64,000 bases of DNA from Pigmentiphaga litoralis (GCF_013408655.1 NZ_JACCBP010000001.1:3472001-3536000); one strand, 5' to 3'. Positions 37,629 to 47,808 are shown, numbered from the stretch's first letter. Program-made: numbers and translations. The notes: generated from the sequence alone by a model not told the origin.

Positions 37629-38900
37629 ATGCTTGCAACGATGCCCCGGGATGGCCGGCTGGAAAGCACGCTGGCCATGCTGGCTGATCCCTACCGCTAT
37701 ATATCGAGCCAGTGCAGGCGCCTGGGCACCGAGGCCTTTGAAGCCCGGATCATGTTGCAGCCAACGATCTGCTTCAGTGGCGCGCAGGCGGCGGCCGTGT
37801 TCTACGACACCGACCGCTTTCGACGCGCCACTGCCGCACCCGAACCCGTACGCGCCACCCTGTTCGGCAAAGTGACGGTACAGAATCTGGACGCCGACGC
37901 CCACCGCGTGCGCAAGGCCATGTTCGTCGATGTGTTGAATGCGGCGGCGGTACAGTCGCTGGTGCAGCACACCTCGCGCGAATGGCACGCCGCCCTGTCG
38001 GGCGGCACGGCGCAGCCCCTGTATGAACTGACGCACTGCGTGCTGACGCGCGCGGTGTGCCGGTGGGCGGGTGTCCCGCTGTCCAGAGAAGAGGCGCCCC
38101 GCCGCCAGGGCCAGCTTGTCGCGCTGTTCGATGACGCCGCGCGCAACGTGGCCAGCCATTTTCGTGCACGCACTGCCCGCGGCCAGGCCGAGCGGTGGCT
38201 GGCGGGCGTGATCGACAACGTGCGGGCCGGCCGCTATACGCCGCCTGCCGACAGCGTGCTGGCGGCGGTGGCGCGGCATCGTGACGCCGATGGGCAGGCC
38301 ATGCCATCCCATGTAGCGGCCGCCGAACTGTTGAACGTATTGCGGCCGGTCGTGGCCGTGTCGGTCTACATCGTGTTCGTCGCGCACGCGTTGGCGATGC
38401 ATCCGGCGTGTACCCGGCGGCTTGCCGACGGCGACCGGCGATTCAAGCTCGCTTTCGTTCAGGAAATCCGGCGGCACTACCCGTTCTTTCCTGCGGTGGT
38501 GGCACGCGCCACCCGCGATTTCGAGTGGAACGGTCTGCGCATTGAACGTGGCCGCCGCGCCCTGCTCGACCTGTATGGCACCAATCACGATCCCCGCACC
38601 TGGGACATGCCGGAACGTTTCGACCCGGCCCGTTTCCTTGACCGCGCGCTGGGCCCGTTCGACCTGGTGCCGCAAGGTGGCGCCGATGTCCGCACGCACC
38701 ACCGTTGCCCGGGCGAAGATGTCACCACGGCATTGATGTCTCTGTTTACCGACCACCTGCTGCGCAGCGAAGTGATCCCTGGCGACACCGAGCTGGACTG
38801 GCGCCGCCTGCCTGCCTTGCCGCGCGGCCGCATCCTGGTCAAGGCGCGCGCCGGCATCCGCCAGGCCGGTCTGGCCGACCTTGGCATGGGCGCCGCCTGA
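37629..38900 (+). CDS. CYP152-type cytochrome P450 peroxygenase
   Basis: The 423-residue haem protein has the CYP152 features: [18 protein letters not shown] in the I helix, with Arg-Pro replacing the usual acid-alcohol pair, [33 protein letters not shown] and the haem-ligand motif HHRCPGED. These enzymes use H2O2 to hydroxylate or decarboxylate fatty acids and need no redox partner. Arg of the RP pair usually binds the fatty-acid carboxylate. The ATG at 37629 follows AAGGAAGG-like GGAAGG. It is an orphan P450 with no ferredoxin nearby, which agrees with the peroxygenase reading. Confidence 0.85.
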   Translation: MLATMPRDGRLESTLAMLADPYRYISSQCRRLGTEAFEARIMLQPTICFSGAQAAAVFYDTDRFRRATAAPEPVRATLFGKVTVQNLDADAHRVRKAMFVDVLNAAAVQSLVQHTSREWHAALSGGTAQPLYELTHCVLTRAVCRWAGVPLSREEAPRRQGQLVALFDDAARNVASHFRARTARGQAERWLAGVIDNVRAGRYTPPADSVLAAVARHRDADGQAMPSHVAAAELLNVLRPVVAVSVYIVFVAHALAMHPACTRRLADGDRRFKLAFVQEIRRHYPFFPAVVARATRDFEWNGLRIERGRRALLDLYGTNHDPRTWDMPERFDPARFLDRALGPFDLVPQGGADVRTHHRCPGEDVTTALMSLFTDHLLRSEVIPGDTELDWRRLPALPRGRILVKARAGIRQAGLADLGMGAA

Positions 38901-39003
38901 CACCCCGCTGAACGCTGCACCGGATTTCCCTACACCTTTACCGGCTACCCCTGCCCTGCCAGTCGTGACGGCAGTACGCTGTCGTTTTCGTACGGAGCCC
39001 ACC

Positions 39004-39456
39004 ATGCCTTCCTTCACGCTTAATGGACAGCCGACTACGCTCGACGTCCCTGACGACATGCCCCTGCTGTGGGCGATCCGCGATGTGGCCGGCCTGACCG
39101 GCACCAAGTTCGGTTGTGGCATTTCCATGTGCGGCGCCTGTACGGTGCACATGGACGGCGCGGCCATCCGGTCCTGTGTGACGCCGGTATCGGTGGCGGA
39201 AGGCAAGGCCATCACCACCATCGAAGTCATGGACCAGGATCCGGTCGGCAAGAAGGTGCAGGCGGCGTGGCGCCAGATCGACGTGGTGCAATGCGGCTAC
39301 TGCCAGTCGGGCCAGATCATGGCCGCGACCGCGCTGCTCAAGACCACGCCGACCCCGTCCGATGCCGACATCGACGGCGCCATGTCCGGCAACATCTGCC
39401 GCTGCGGCACCTATGGCCGCATCCGCGCCGCGATCAAGATCGCCGCCGCGACGTAA
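39004..39456 (+). CDS. (2Fe-2S)-binding subunit of a molybdenum hydroxylase (IorA/CoxS type)
   Basis: The 150-residue iron-sulfur subunit has the plant-type [2Fe-2S] site [17 protein letters not shown] plus IRSCV, and the second [2Fe-2S] site in [11 protein letters not shown] and ICRCGTY. It passes electrons from the molybdenum centre onward. It is 9 bases upstream of the molybdopterin-binding subunit. The pair lacks an FAD subunit, like isoquinoline 1-oxidoreductase and related two-subunit aldehyde or N-heterocycle hydroxylases. Confidence 0.93.
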   Translation: MPSFTLNGQPTTLDVPDDMPLLWAIRDVAGLTGTKFGCGISMCGACTVHMDGAAIRSCVTPVSVAEGKAITTIEVMDQDPVGKKVQAAWRQIDVVQCGYCQSGQIMAATALLKTTPTPSDADIDGAMSGNICRCGTYGRIRAAIKIAAAT

Positions 39457-39465
39457 GGAGCCGAC

Positions 39466-41697
39466 ATGACCGATATCGTTACTCCCGCAGCCATCGACTC
39501 CCCCACCCGCCGCCGCTTCCTGCAGGTGGGCGCCGCAGCCGGCGGTGGCCTGCTGATCGGCTTTGGCCTGACCGCGTGCAGCCGTGAAGATCGCAACGCC
39601 AAGCCGCCCGAAGCCGCGGTGGGCCACGCCACCACCAACGTGACCGGCGATGCGCCGGCGCTGGCGCAGCGTGCGTTTATCCGCATCGACCGTCAGGGTG
39701 TCGTGACCCTGATCGTGCACAAGACCGAAATGGGCCAGGGCACCTACACGTCGATGCCCATGCTGATTGCCGAAGAACTGGAAGTGGACCTGTCGCAGGT
39801 CAAGCTCGAACACGCGCCGGCCGACAACTCGTTGTATAGCGACCCGTTGTTGGGCGGCCAGGTAACGGGGGGCTCCACGTCCATCCGGGGCGGCTGGCAA
39901 CCCATGCGCGAAGCCGGCGCGGCCGCGCGCATAGTGTTGATCGGCGCCGCTGCGCAAGCATGGAAGGTCGATGCCGGCGAATGCCAGGCCCGCAATGGCA
40001 AGGTCACGCACACCGCCACCGGCCGCACGATGCATTACGGCGAGCTGGTCGATGCGGCCGCGAAGATGGACACGCCAAAAACGATCACGCTCAAAAAGCC
40101 CGACGAATTCACCGTGATCGGCAAGTCGCTGAAGCGCCTGGATTCGCCTGAAAAGGTGAACGGCCAGGCCAAGTTCGGCATCGACGTGCGCCTGCCCAAC
40201 ATGCTGGTCGCCACGGTCGCGGCCTGCCCCGTGCCGGGCGGCAAGCTGCAGGCCGCCGACGAGGCGAAAGCCATGGCGGTGAAGGGCGTGCGGCATGTAC
40301 TCAAGCTGGACAACGCCGTGGCCGTGGTGGGCGATCACATGTGGGCCGCCAAGCAGGGCCTGGCCGCACTGGATCCGACCTGGTCGGACGGGCCGAACGC
40401 GGCCATGACCACGGCCACCATCGTTGCCGACATGAAGACGGCATCGAACACCGCCGGGGTGGTGGCGCGTAACGATGGCGACGCCAACAAGGAAGCGCCC
40501 AAGGGCGGCCAACGCCTGGAAGCTGTCTACGAGATGCCCTTCCTGGCCCACGCGACGATGGAACCCATGAACTGCACGGTAGACCTGCGCGCCGATGGTT
40601 GCGATCTGTGGCTGGGCACCCAGGTGCCCGCGCTGGCGCAAGGCGCGGCGGCCAAGCTGACCGGCCTGACCAACGACCAGGTCAAGGTGCACAACCACTT
40701 CATTGGCGGCGGCTTTGGCCGGCGGCTGGAAGTGGACATGGTGACCCAGGCCGTGGCTTTCGCCAAGCAGGTGAAGCAACCGGTCAAGTTCGTCTGGACC
40801 CGCGAAGAAGACATCCAGCACGACATGTACCGGCCTTACTACTACGACCGGCTGTCGGCCACGATCGACGACAAGGGCATGCCGCAAAGCTGGTCGCATC
40901 GCATTACCGGATCATCGATCATGGCGCGCTTTGCACCCGCCGCCATGAAAGACGGACTGGACCCCGATGCCGTCGAAGGCGCGCGCGACATGCCCTACAA
41001 GATTCCGAATGTGCATGTGGATTACGTGCGTCACGAACCACCGGTGCCTACCGCGTTCTGGCGGGGTGTCGGGCCGACGCACAACATCTGGGTGGTCGAA
41101 AGTTTTATTGATGAGCTGGCCGCGGCAAGCAAGCAGGATCCGGTTGCCTACCGGCGCGAACTGCTCGACAAGTCGCCCCGTCTGCGCCAGGTGCTGAACC
41201 TGGCGGCCGAGAAGGCCAACTGGGGCACGCCCGCGCGCGCCGTCGAAGGCCATCGGGTGGGCCGCGGCGTGTCGGCGCAGTTTGCGTTCGGCAGCTACAT
41301 CGCCCAGGTGATTGACGTGGCGGTCGACCCCGCGGGCGAAGTGAAGGTGACGCGTGTCGTCTGCGCCGTCGACTGCGGTCAGCTGGTCAATCCCGACACC
41401 GTCATGGCGCAGATCGAAAGCGGTGTGGTGTTCGGGCTGACAGCGGCCTTGTGGAACGAGATCACCTTCGACAAGGGGCGGGTGCAGCAGTCGAACTTTG
41501 GCGACTACCGCATGATGCGGCTGAACGAAGCGCCAAGGATCGAAGTCGTGCTGGCCAAGAGCACCGACGATCCGGGCGGCATCGGCGAGCCGGGCACGGC
41601 GGCCACCGCGCCTGCATTGACCAACGCCATCTTTGCCGCGACCGGTCAACGCATCCGCAAGCTGCCGGTGTCCAGCGCGCAGTTGAAAACCGCCTGA
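39466..41697 (+). CDS. Molybdopterin-binding catalytic subunit of a periplasmic hydroxylase (IorB type)
   Basis: The 743-residue subunit has a twin-arginine leader (RRRFLQVGAAAGGG, residues 15-28) with a lipobox-like LTAC (Cys 38). The molybdopterin-binding core includes GQGTYTSMPMLIAEELEVD, HNHFIGGGFGRRLEVD, AFWRGVGP and the catalytic Glu in GGIGEPGTAATAPALTNA. It is of the IorB/CoxL-like xanthine-oxidase family. Substrate (aldehyde or N-heterocycle) cannot be told. A cytochrome c partner is not adjacent. A strong terminator lies at 41732-41774. Confidence 0.9.
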   Translation: MTDIVTPAAIDSPTRRRFLQVGAAAGGGLLIGFGLTACSREDRNAKPPEAAVGHATTNVTGDAPALAQRAFIRIDRQGVVTLIVHKTEMGQGTYTSMPMLIAEELEVDLSQVKLEHAPADNSLYSDPLLGGQVTGGSTSIRGGWQPMREAGAAARIVLIGAAAQAWKVDAGECQARNGKVTHTATGRTMHYGELVDAAAKMDTPKTITLKKPDEFTVIGKSLKRLDSPEKVNGQAKFGIDVRLPNMLVATVAACPVPGGKLQAADEAKAMAVKGVRHVLKLDNAVAVVGDHMWAAKQGLAALDPTWSDGPNAAMTTATIVADMKTASNTAGVVARNDGDANKEAPKGGQRLEAVYEMPFLAHATMEPMNCTVDLRADGCDLWLGTQVPALAQGAAAKLTGLTNDQVKVHNHFIGGGFGRRLEVDMVTQAVAFAKQVKQPVKFVWTREEDIQHDMYRPYYYDRLSATIDDKGMPQSWSHRITGSSIMARFAPAAMKDGLDPDAVEGARDMPYKIPNVHVDYVRHEPPVPTAFWRGVGPTHNIWVVESFIDELAAASKQDPVAYRRELLDKSPRLRQVLNLAAEKANWGTPARAVEGHRVGRGVSAQFAFGSYIAQVIDVAVDPAGEVKVTRVVCAVDCGQLVNPDTVMAQIESGVVFGLTAALWNEITFDKGRVQQSNFGDYRMMRLNEAPRIEVVLAKSTDDPGGIGEPGTAATAPALTNAIFAATGQRIRKLPVSSAQLKTA

Positions 41698-41731
41698 CCC
41701 CGTCGGGCTGAGCAGCAAGGCGCTTGCGCCG

Positions 41732-41774
41732 AGCCCGGACACGCTGGATGCCAGCGCCGTCCGGGCTTTTCTGT
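41732..41774 (+). terminator. Rho-independent terminator of the molybdenum hydroxylase genes
   Basis: AGCCCGGAC (41732-41740) pairs with GTCCGGGCT (41759-41767). An inner CGCTGG/CCAGCG extends the stem around an ATG loop. The stem is followed by TTTTCTGTTT. It starts 35 bases after the stop at 41697. Confidence 0.85.
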
Positions 41775-41925
41775 TTCCCGATGTGCCGCTGGCAGCTCGA
41801 CGCTACATCTCGTTGCATGCCCGGCATGACCCGAGTCATCGGCAGGTAAGATGCAAGAGCCGTGCTCGACCTTCCCTGACCGCTCCTTGATGTGACGCCT
41901 GCCCCGCAGCGCGTTCACCGCATTC

Positions 41926-44900
41926 ATGACCGACCTGCCCTCGTCATCCTTCCCCTTCCTTGCGCAAGGCGGCGATGTCGCCGACATCATTGCCCGCCGT
42001 GACTGGTCGGCTACTCCCATCGGCCCGATTGATACCTGGTCCAGCACGCTCACCACCACCCTTGCACTGATCCTGCGCGCGCCGCTGCCCATCGTCACCT
42101 TGTGGGGCGACGAAGGCGTCATGCTCTATAACGACGCCTATTCGGTATTCGCGGGGGGCCGCCATCCGGAACTGCTCGGGTCGAACGTGCGGGAAGGCTG
42201 GGCGGAAATTGCTGACTTCAATGACAACGTCATGAAGGTCGGCCTGGCCGGCAAGACGCTGCGATACGAGGATCAGGAACTGACGCTGTATCGCAATGGC
42301 ATTGGCGAACCGGTCTGGATGAACCTGGACTATTCGCCGATTCCGGGGCCCGACGGCGTACCGGTAGGGGTGATCGCCATCGTGGTCGAGACGACGGCCA
42401 AGGTACGCGCGGAACGCTGGCTGAGCGGCGAACGCGAACGTCTGCGGCGCCTGTTCGAACAGGCGCCGGGGTTCATGGCCATGGTGACCGGACCCGACCA
42501 CACCATCGACATGGCCAACGCCGCCTTCCTGTCGCTGGTGGGCCAACGGGAATTGATCGGCTGCAGCGTGCGCGATTGCCTGCCCGAACTGGCCGGCCAG
42601 GATTTTTTCGAACGGCTGGATCAGGTCTATGCCCTGGGCCGATCGCACGCCGGCTTTGCGCAACCGATGCACCTGACTCGCACACCGGGGACCGCACCCG
42701 AACTGCGTCACGTGGACTTCGTCTATCAGCCCGTACGCAGTGAAGACGGCGATGTGATCGGCATCTTCATCCAGGGCACCGACGTGACGGACCGCCTGCT
42801 GGCCGAAAGCGCCGTGGTCGAAAGCGAAGCCAAGTTCCGTACCTTTGCGCAGGCCATGCCGAATCAGGTGTGGTCCGCCGACAGCCGCGGCGCGCTGGAC
42901 TGGTTCAACGACAAGGTCTATGGCTACAGCGGCCAGCCGGCCGGCAGGCTGGATGGCACTGCCTGGCAGGCCACGCTGCACCCCGACGATGTGCCCCACG
43001 CGCTGAACCGCTGGCAACGCGCGATCGATACGGGCGGCACCTACGAATGCGAATTCCGGATCCGCCGGGCCGACGGCATCTACCGCTGGCATCTGTCGCG
43101 GGCCTTGCCGATCCGCGATGCAGCGGGCGACATCGTGCGGTGGGTGGGCAGCAATACCGATATCGAAGACCAGAAGTCGGCCGCGCGTGCGCTGGAACGC
43201 CTGAACAAGACGCTTGAACAACAGGTCGCCGAAAGCCATGCCGACCGCGACCGCATGTGGCGGCTGTCCACCGACGTGATGCTGGTGGCCGACTTCGACG
43301 CCAACATCGTCGCCATCAATCCGGCATGGACCGAACTGCTGGGCTGGGAACCCAGTGCGCTGGTCGGACGGTCTTTCATGGACCTGATACACCCCGACGA
43401 CCGGATCGAGACCCTGGCCGAAGTGGGAGACCTGAGCGCCGGCAAGCGCACCTACAAGTTCGTCAATCGCTACCGCTGCCGCGACGGCCACTATGTCGTG
43501 CTGTCGTGGACGGCCGTGCCCGACGCGCGGTTCATTCACGCCGTGGGCCGCGACATCACCGCCGATCGCGAAGCCGCCGATGCCCTGCGCCGCACCGAAC
43601 TCGCGCTGCAGCAGTCGCAAAAGATGGAGACGATCGGCAAGCTGACGGGCGGCGTCGCGCATGACTTCAACAACCTGCTGCAGGTGATATCGGGCAACCT
43701 GCAATTGCTGGCCACCGACGTGGCCGGCAACGGCCGCGCCGAACGCCGTCTGGCCAACGCGCTGGGCGGCGTGCAGCGCGGCGCCAAGCTGGCCAGCCAG
43801 CTGCTGGCCTTTGGCCGGCGCCAGCCGCTTGAACCCAAGACCATCAGGATCGGCCGGCTGATCGGCGGCATGGAAGACATGCTGCGCCGCAGCCTGGGTG
43901 AAGCCGTCGAGATCGAAACCCTGGTGTCGGGTGGCCTGTGGAACACGCTGGTCGATCCGACGCAGGTGGAAAACGCCATCCTGAACCTGGCCATCAACGC
44001 GCGCGACGCGATGGACGGCACGGGCAAACTTACCCTGGAAGCGGGCAACGCCTTCCTGGACGATGCCTATGCGCGGCAGCATGTGGAAGTCACGCCCGGC
44101 CAATACGTGATGCTGGCCGTGACGGACACCGGCTGCGGCATGACGCCCGAGGTGCTTGCGCAGGCCTACGAACCGTTCTTTTCAACCAAGCCCGAAGGCA
44201 AGGGCACCGGGCTTGGCCTGTCGATGGTCTACGGCTTCGTGAAGCAATCGGGCGGCCACATCAAGATCTACAGCGAGCCCGGCATGGGCACCACCGTGAA
44301 GCTGTACATGCCCCGGTCGCACGACGCCGAGGAGACGGGCGTGGTGCTGGAAACCGCCACGGTCGAAGGCGACCGCGAAACCATCCTGGTGGCCGAAGAC
44401 GACGACCAGGTCCGCGCCACCGTGGTCGAAACCTTGTCCGAACTGGGCTACCGCGTCTTGAAAGCGTCGGACGCGGCCAGCGCACTGGCCATCGTCGACA
44501 GCGGCATGGCCATCGACCTGCTGTTTACCGACGTCGTCATGCCCGGCCCGCTGCGCAGCCCCGAACTGGCTCGCCGTGCACGCGAACGCGTGCCCGGCCT
44601 GGCCGTGCTGTTCACGTCGGGCTACACCGAAAATTCCATCGTGCATGGCGGCCGGCTCGATGCCGGCGTGGACCTTCTGAGCAAGCCCTACACGCGCGAG
44701 GCACTGGCCCGAAAGATCCGCCAGGTCCTGGCCGCGGAGGGTAAACGCGGCGCCGGACTTCCGGGCACCGCCGGCGGCACCGGCCCGGCGGCAGCAACAC
44801 GGGAGGCCCAGCCGGCCGCCCACACGCGCCGCATCCTGTTCGTGGAAGACGACGCGTTGATCCGCGAGAACACACGCGAACTGCTGCAGGAATTGGGGCA

Positions 44901-45159
44901 CACGGTGTTCGTTGCAGGCAACGCCCCCGACGCGCTGGCCACCCTGGGCCGCGAGCCGATCGACGTGCTGATCACCGACCTGGGCCTACCCGGCGAGTCG
45001 GGCGAATCATTGGCCCGCGCGGCCAAGGAGGCATCACCCGGCCTGGGAATCGTCTTTGCCACCGGCACCGAACCCGACACCCTGCCCGCCGGCTTCCAGG
45101 TGCTGCGCAAGCCCTACGACACGGTGGCGATCGAAGCGGTGCTGCGGCGGCTGGGGTAA
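41926..45159 (+). CDS. Hybrid sensor histidine kinase with PAS domains and two receiver domains
   Basis: The 1077-residue soluble kinase has an N-terminal PAS-like region (~20-160), three further PAS/PAC segments (~170-290, 300-415, 440-550), a HisKA-type dimerisation helix with GGVAHDFNNLLQV (His 579), a HATPase domain (NLAINARDAM, DTGCGMT, GKGTGLGLSMVYGF) and two receiver domains with phospho-acceptor Asp near 869 (LLFTDVVMPG) and 1018 (DVLITDLGLPG). No transmembrane segment is seen. No output regulator gene is adjacent, so its phosphorelay partner is encoded elsewhere. Confidence 0.9.
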   Translation: MTDLPSSSFPFLAQGGDVADIIARRDWSATPIGPIDTWSSTLTTTLALILRAPLPIVTLWGDEGVMLYNDAYSVFAGGRHPELLGSNVREGWAEIADFNDNVMKVGLAGKTLRYEDQELTLYRNGIGEPVWMNLDYSPIPGPDGVPVGVIAIVVETTAKVRAERWLSGERERLRRLFEQAPGFMAMVTGPDHTIDMANAAFLSLVGQRELIGCSVRDCLPELAGQDFFERLDQVYALGRSHAGFAQPMHLTRTPGTAPELRHVDFVYQPVRSEDGDVIGIFIQGTDVTDRLLAESAVVESEAKFRTFAQAMPNQVWSADSRGALDWFNDKVYGYSGQPAGRLDGTAWQATLHPDDVPHALNRWQRAIDTGGTYECEFRIRRADGIYRWHLSRALPIRDAAGDIVRWVGSNTDIEDQKSAARALERLNKTLEQQVAESHADRDRMWRLSTDVMLVADFDANIVAINPAWTELLGWEPSALVGRSFMDLIHPDDRIETLAEVGDLSAGKRTYKFVNRYRCRDGHYVVLSWTAVPDARFIHAVGRDITADREAADALRRTELALQQSQKMETIGKLTGGVAHDFNNLLQVISGNLQLLATDVAGNGRAERRLANALGGVQRGAKLASQLLAFGRRQPLEPKTIRIGRLIGGMEDMLRRSLGEAVEIETLVSGGLWNTLVDPTQVENAILNLAINARDAMDGTGKLTLEAGNAFLDDAYARQHVEVTPGQYVMLAVTDTGCGMTPEVLAQAYEPFFSTKPEGKGTGLGLSMVYGFVKQSGGHIKIYSEPGMGTTVKLYMPRSHDAEETGVVLETATVEGDRETILVAEDDDQVRATVVETLSELGYRVLKASDAASALAIVDSGMAIDLLFTDVVMPGPLRSPELARRARERVPGLAVLFTSGYTENSIVHGGRLDAGVDLLSKPYTREALARKIRQVLAAEGKRGAGLPGTAGGTGPAAATREAQPAAHTRRILFVEDDALIRENTRELLQELGHTVFVAGNAPDALATLGREPIDVLITDLGLPGESGESLARAAKEASPGLGIVFATGTEPDTLPAGFQVLRKPYDTVAIEAVLRRLG

Positions 45160-45178
45160 GGGGCGTTCCGGGCAGGCG

Positions 45179-46036
45179 CTATTGCCCGTCCACCGGCGCC
45201 TCGGCCGCTTCCGCGGCGCGGGGCTTCTTGTACCGGTTGTAGCCCCACAGATATTGTTCGGGCACGCGGCGGATGATGCGTTCCATGGCGGCGTTGACCC
45301 AGGCCGCCTGCGCTTCGGTGCCTTCCGGAACCGGGCCGGGCAGCCGCACGAAGTGCACGCGCCAGCCCTTGCCGCCCTTGAGGCGTTCACCCGCCGCCAG
45401 CACCACCGCAGCGCCGGTCTGGGTAGCCAGGCGGCCTGGCAGCACCATCGAAAACGCATCGCGTCCGAAAAACGGCGCCCATACCCCTTCGCCATTGCCG
45501 GGGACCTGGTCGGGCAGGATGCCGATCGCGTCGCCCTTGCGCAACGCCCTTACCAATCGTCGCACTCCTTGCAGGTTGGCCGGCGCGGTGTCCAGGTTCG
45601 GGCCCTTGCGTCCGGCTTCCACCAGGGTGGACAGCCATTGCTTGCGCGGCGGGCGATACAGCACCGTCAGCGGGCCGCCGCGGTGCGCGTAGTAGCGCGC
45701 GGCGATCTCGAAGCACCCGACGTGCGGCGTCATGAACAGGATGCCCTTGCCTTCGGCAATGGCGGCCGCCACGTCATCCCAGCCCTCGGCCTGCACTTTG
45801 GCCAGCGATTCGTCAGGCCGGAACCAGCACTTCGGGACTTCCAGGGCGCCTTCACCCGCCGACGCGGCCGATGCACGGGCGAACGTTTCGCCGGTGAAGC
45901 CTGCCAGTGCGGCGTTCTCCCGCAGGCGCGAAGCATAGGTCGGCGACAGCCGATACACCAGGAGGCCCAGGCGGCGGCCCAGGAAATGGAGCCAGGAAAG
46001 CGGCAGCCAGGCCAGCAGTCGATAAAATGTAAGCAT
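45179..46036 (-). CDS. Lipid A biosynthesis acyltransferase (LpxL/HtrB family)
   Basis: The enzyme adds a secondary acyl chain to Kdo2-lipid IVA-type acceptors at the inner membrane. The 285-residue protein has an N-terminal membrane segment (LTFYRLLAWLPLSWLHFLGRRLGLLVY), the acyltransferase HVGCFE motif (H-x4-E), LPDQVPGNGEGVWAPFFGRDAF and YLWGYNRYK. The ATG at 46036 gives MLTFYRLL, the family start. It is divergent from metK with a 282-base spacer. It may be LpxL or LpxM; acyl-chain preference is not readable. Confidence 0.88.
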   Translation of the reverse strand: MLTFYRLLAWLPLSWLHFLGRRLGLLVYRLSPTYASRLRENAALAGFTGETFARASAASAGEGALEVPKCWFRPDESLAKVQAEGWDDVAAAIAEGKGILFMTPHVGCFEIAARYYAHRGGPLTVLYRPPRKQWLSTLVEAGRKGPNLDTAPANLQGVRRLVRALRKGDAIGILPDQVPGNGEGVWAPFFGRDAFSMVLPGRLATQTGAAVVLAAGERLKGGKGWRVHFVRLPGPVPEGTEAQAAWVNAAMERIIRRVPEQYLWGYNRYKKPRAAEAAEAPVDGQ

Positions 46037-46127
46037 CGGACTCGAATTGAAGAAAACGGGTGCCATGCCGGCCCGACAAGACCGACAGGACGGTAGGGCC
46101 ACTGCGGCCCAATCCTCGATTTTCCCC

Positions 46128-46318
46128 TAAAATGACGGTGATCGCCGAGTTAACACGACAACTTGCGGGGCGATCGGGCGTTTGCGCATGCGCGACCGCC
46201 ACATTCCGCTAAAGCGTCGCTGCTCGTACAAGGTCTTGACCCTGCCGTGCAACGCGCCGCATAACCGATATGCCGGGCCGGTTGCAGACTCCCGGCAAGT
46301 TGATAAAAGGACCATCGA
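46128..46318 (+). promoter_or_regulatory. metK leader with possible promoter and pseudoknot-like hairpin
   Basis: The 282-base lpxL-metK spacer holds TAAAAT (46128-46133) as a weak -10 candidate for metK. Closer to the gene, GCCGGG (46272-46277) pairs with CCCGGC (46291-46296) around the loop CCGGTTGCAGACT. The loop GGTT could pair with GACC in the ribosome-binding segment AAAAGGACC (46304-46312), which would make an H-type pseudoknot covering the site. It does not match any SAM riboswitch consensus that I know. Confidence 0.3.
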
Positions 46319-47488
46319 GTGGCCAACAAAGACTACCTCTTCACCTCTGAATCCGTTTCCGAAGGGCATCCGGACAAGGTCGCCGACCAGATCTCCGATG
46401 CGATCCTGGACGCGTTGCTGGAACAGGACCCCACGTCGCGGGTCGCCGCCGAAACGCTGTGCAACACCGGCCTGGTGGTGCTGGCGGGCGAGATCACCAG
46501 CCGCGCCAATGTCGACTACATCCAGGTCGCGCGCGACACCATCAAGCGCATCGGCTACGACAATACTGACTACGGCATCGACTACAAGGGCTGCGCCGTG
46601 CTGGTGGCCTATGACAAGCAGTCCCCCGACATCGCCCAAGGCGTGGACCGCGCGTCCGACGACTACCTGAACCAGGGCGCCGGCGACCAGGGCCTGATGT
46701 TCGGTTTTGCCTGCTCCGAAACCCCCGACCTGATGCCCGCACCGATCTGGTACGCGCACCGCCTGGTGCAGCGCCAGAGCGAACTGCGCAAAGACGGCCG
46801 CCTGTCGTGGCTGCGTCCGGACGCCAAGTCGCAGGTCACCTTCCGGTATGTCGATGGCAAGCCGGTTGAAGTGCATACCGTGGTGCTCTCGACCCAGCAC
46901 GCGCCGGAAGTCTCGCAGGAAACCATCCGCGAAGCCGTGATCGAAGAGATCATCAAGAAAAGCTTCCCCGACGGCATGCTGACCGCGAACACCAAGTACC
47001 TGGTCAACCCGACCGGGCGTTTCGTGATCGGCGGTCCGCAAGGCGACGCTGGCCTGACCGGCCGCAAGATCATCGTCGACACCTACGGCGGCGCATGCCC
47101 GCACGGTGGCGGCGCGTTCTCGGGCAAGGATCCGTCCAAGGTTGATCGTTCGGCCGCCTACGCCGCGCGCTACGTGGCCAAGAACGTGGTCGCGGCCGGC
47201 CTGGCCACGCAATGCCAGATCCAGGTCAGCTACGCCATCGGCGTGGCCGCCCCGATCAACATCACTGTCGACACCAACGGCACCGGCGTGATCCCCGATG
47301 ACCAGATCGTGGCCCTCGTTCAGGAACACTTCGATCTGCGTCCCAAGGGCATCGTCGCCATGCTGGACCTGCTGCGCCCGATCTACACCAAGTCGGCTGC
47401 CTATGGTCACTTTGGCCGGTCGGAACCCGAGTTCAGCTGGGAAGCGACCGACAAGGCTGCCGCGCTGCGCGCCGCCGCCGGCCGCTAA
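46319..47488 (+). CDS. metK: Methionine adenosyltransferase (S-adenosylmethionine synthase)
   Basis: MetK makes S-adenosylmethionine from methionine and ATP. The 389-residue protein has the N-terminal [50 protein letters not shown] and [16 protein letters not shown]. It starts with GTG, with AAAAGGA 8 bases upstream. The methyl-cycle partner ahcY is at the end of the window. DUF1289 gene follows by 21 bases. Confidence 0.96.
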   Translation: MANKDYLFTSESVSEGHPDKVADQISDAILDALLEQDPTSRVAAETLCNTGLVVLAGEITSRANVDYIQVARDTIKRIGYDNTDYGIDYKGCAVLVAYDKQSPDIAQGVDRASDDYLNQGAGDQGLMFGFACSETPDLMPAPIWYAHRLVQRQSELRKDGRLSWLRPDAKSQVTFRYVDGKPVEVHTVVLSTQHAPEVSQETIREAVIEEIIKKSFPDGMLTANTKYLVNPTGRFVIGGPQGDAGLTGRKIIVDTYGGACPHGGGAFSGKDPSKVDRSAAYAARYVAKNVVAAGLATQCQIQVSYAIGVAAPINITVDTNGTGVIPDDQIVALVQEHFDLRPKGIVAMLDLLRPIYTKSAAYGHFGRSEPEFSWEATDKAAALRAAAGR

Positions 47489-47509
47489 GCGTCACCCTTT
47501 CCGGATTCC

Positions 47510-47734
47510 ATGGCTTCCAACGACAACGGCTACACAAAAACGGTCAGCTCCGCTTCCTTCACGGCCACGGACTCTCCGTGCGTGGCCGTGTGTTCGACCC
47601 TCTTCGATGACATCTGCCGAGGGTGCGGAAGGACGGCCATGGAAGTCTCGAACTGGGTGTTCATGACCGACGAGGAAAAGCAGGCAGTGTGGGAAAGAAT
47701 CCGCGCGCAGGGCTATCCTCGGCGGCGCGGCTGA
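47510..47734 (+). CDS. Small DUF1289 protein
   Basis: The 74-residue protein contains SPCVAVCSTLFDDICRGCGRTAMEVSNWVFMTDEEKQAVWERI, the DUF1289 pattern with four cysteines (C-x3-C and C-x2-C), probably for zinc or iron-sulfur binding. Function unknown. It begins 21 bases after metK and is likely in the same transcript. Confidence 0.85.
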   Translation: MASNDNGYTKTVSSASFTATDSPCVAVCSTLFDDICRGCGRTAMEVSNWVFMTDEEKQAVWERIRAQGYPRRRG

Positions 47735-47808
47735 CTTGCTACGAAACGCCGCGCTTCAGCAAGAAACCGCGTCGGTCGGGTCCGTGGCGGGCGCCACTGA
47801 CCGCCTCC

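Noticed and set aside
37074..39251. 725-codon open frame antisense to DUF4142 and P450 genes
   Set aside because: It spans several supported plus-strand genes and intergenic DNA and has no recognisable domain.
46272..46313. SAM-II riboswitch at metK
   Set aside because: The tail contains TTGATAAAAGGA, which looks like part of SAM-II, but the loop does not contain the conserved ATTTCACC-like segment. I keep only an unnamed pseudoknot candidate.
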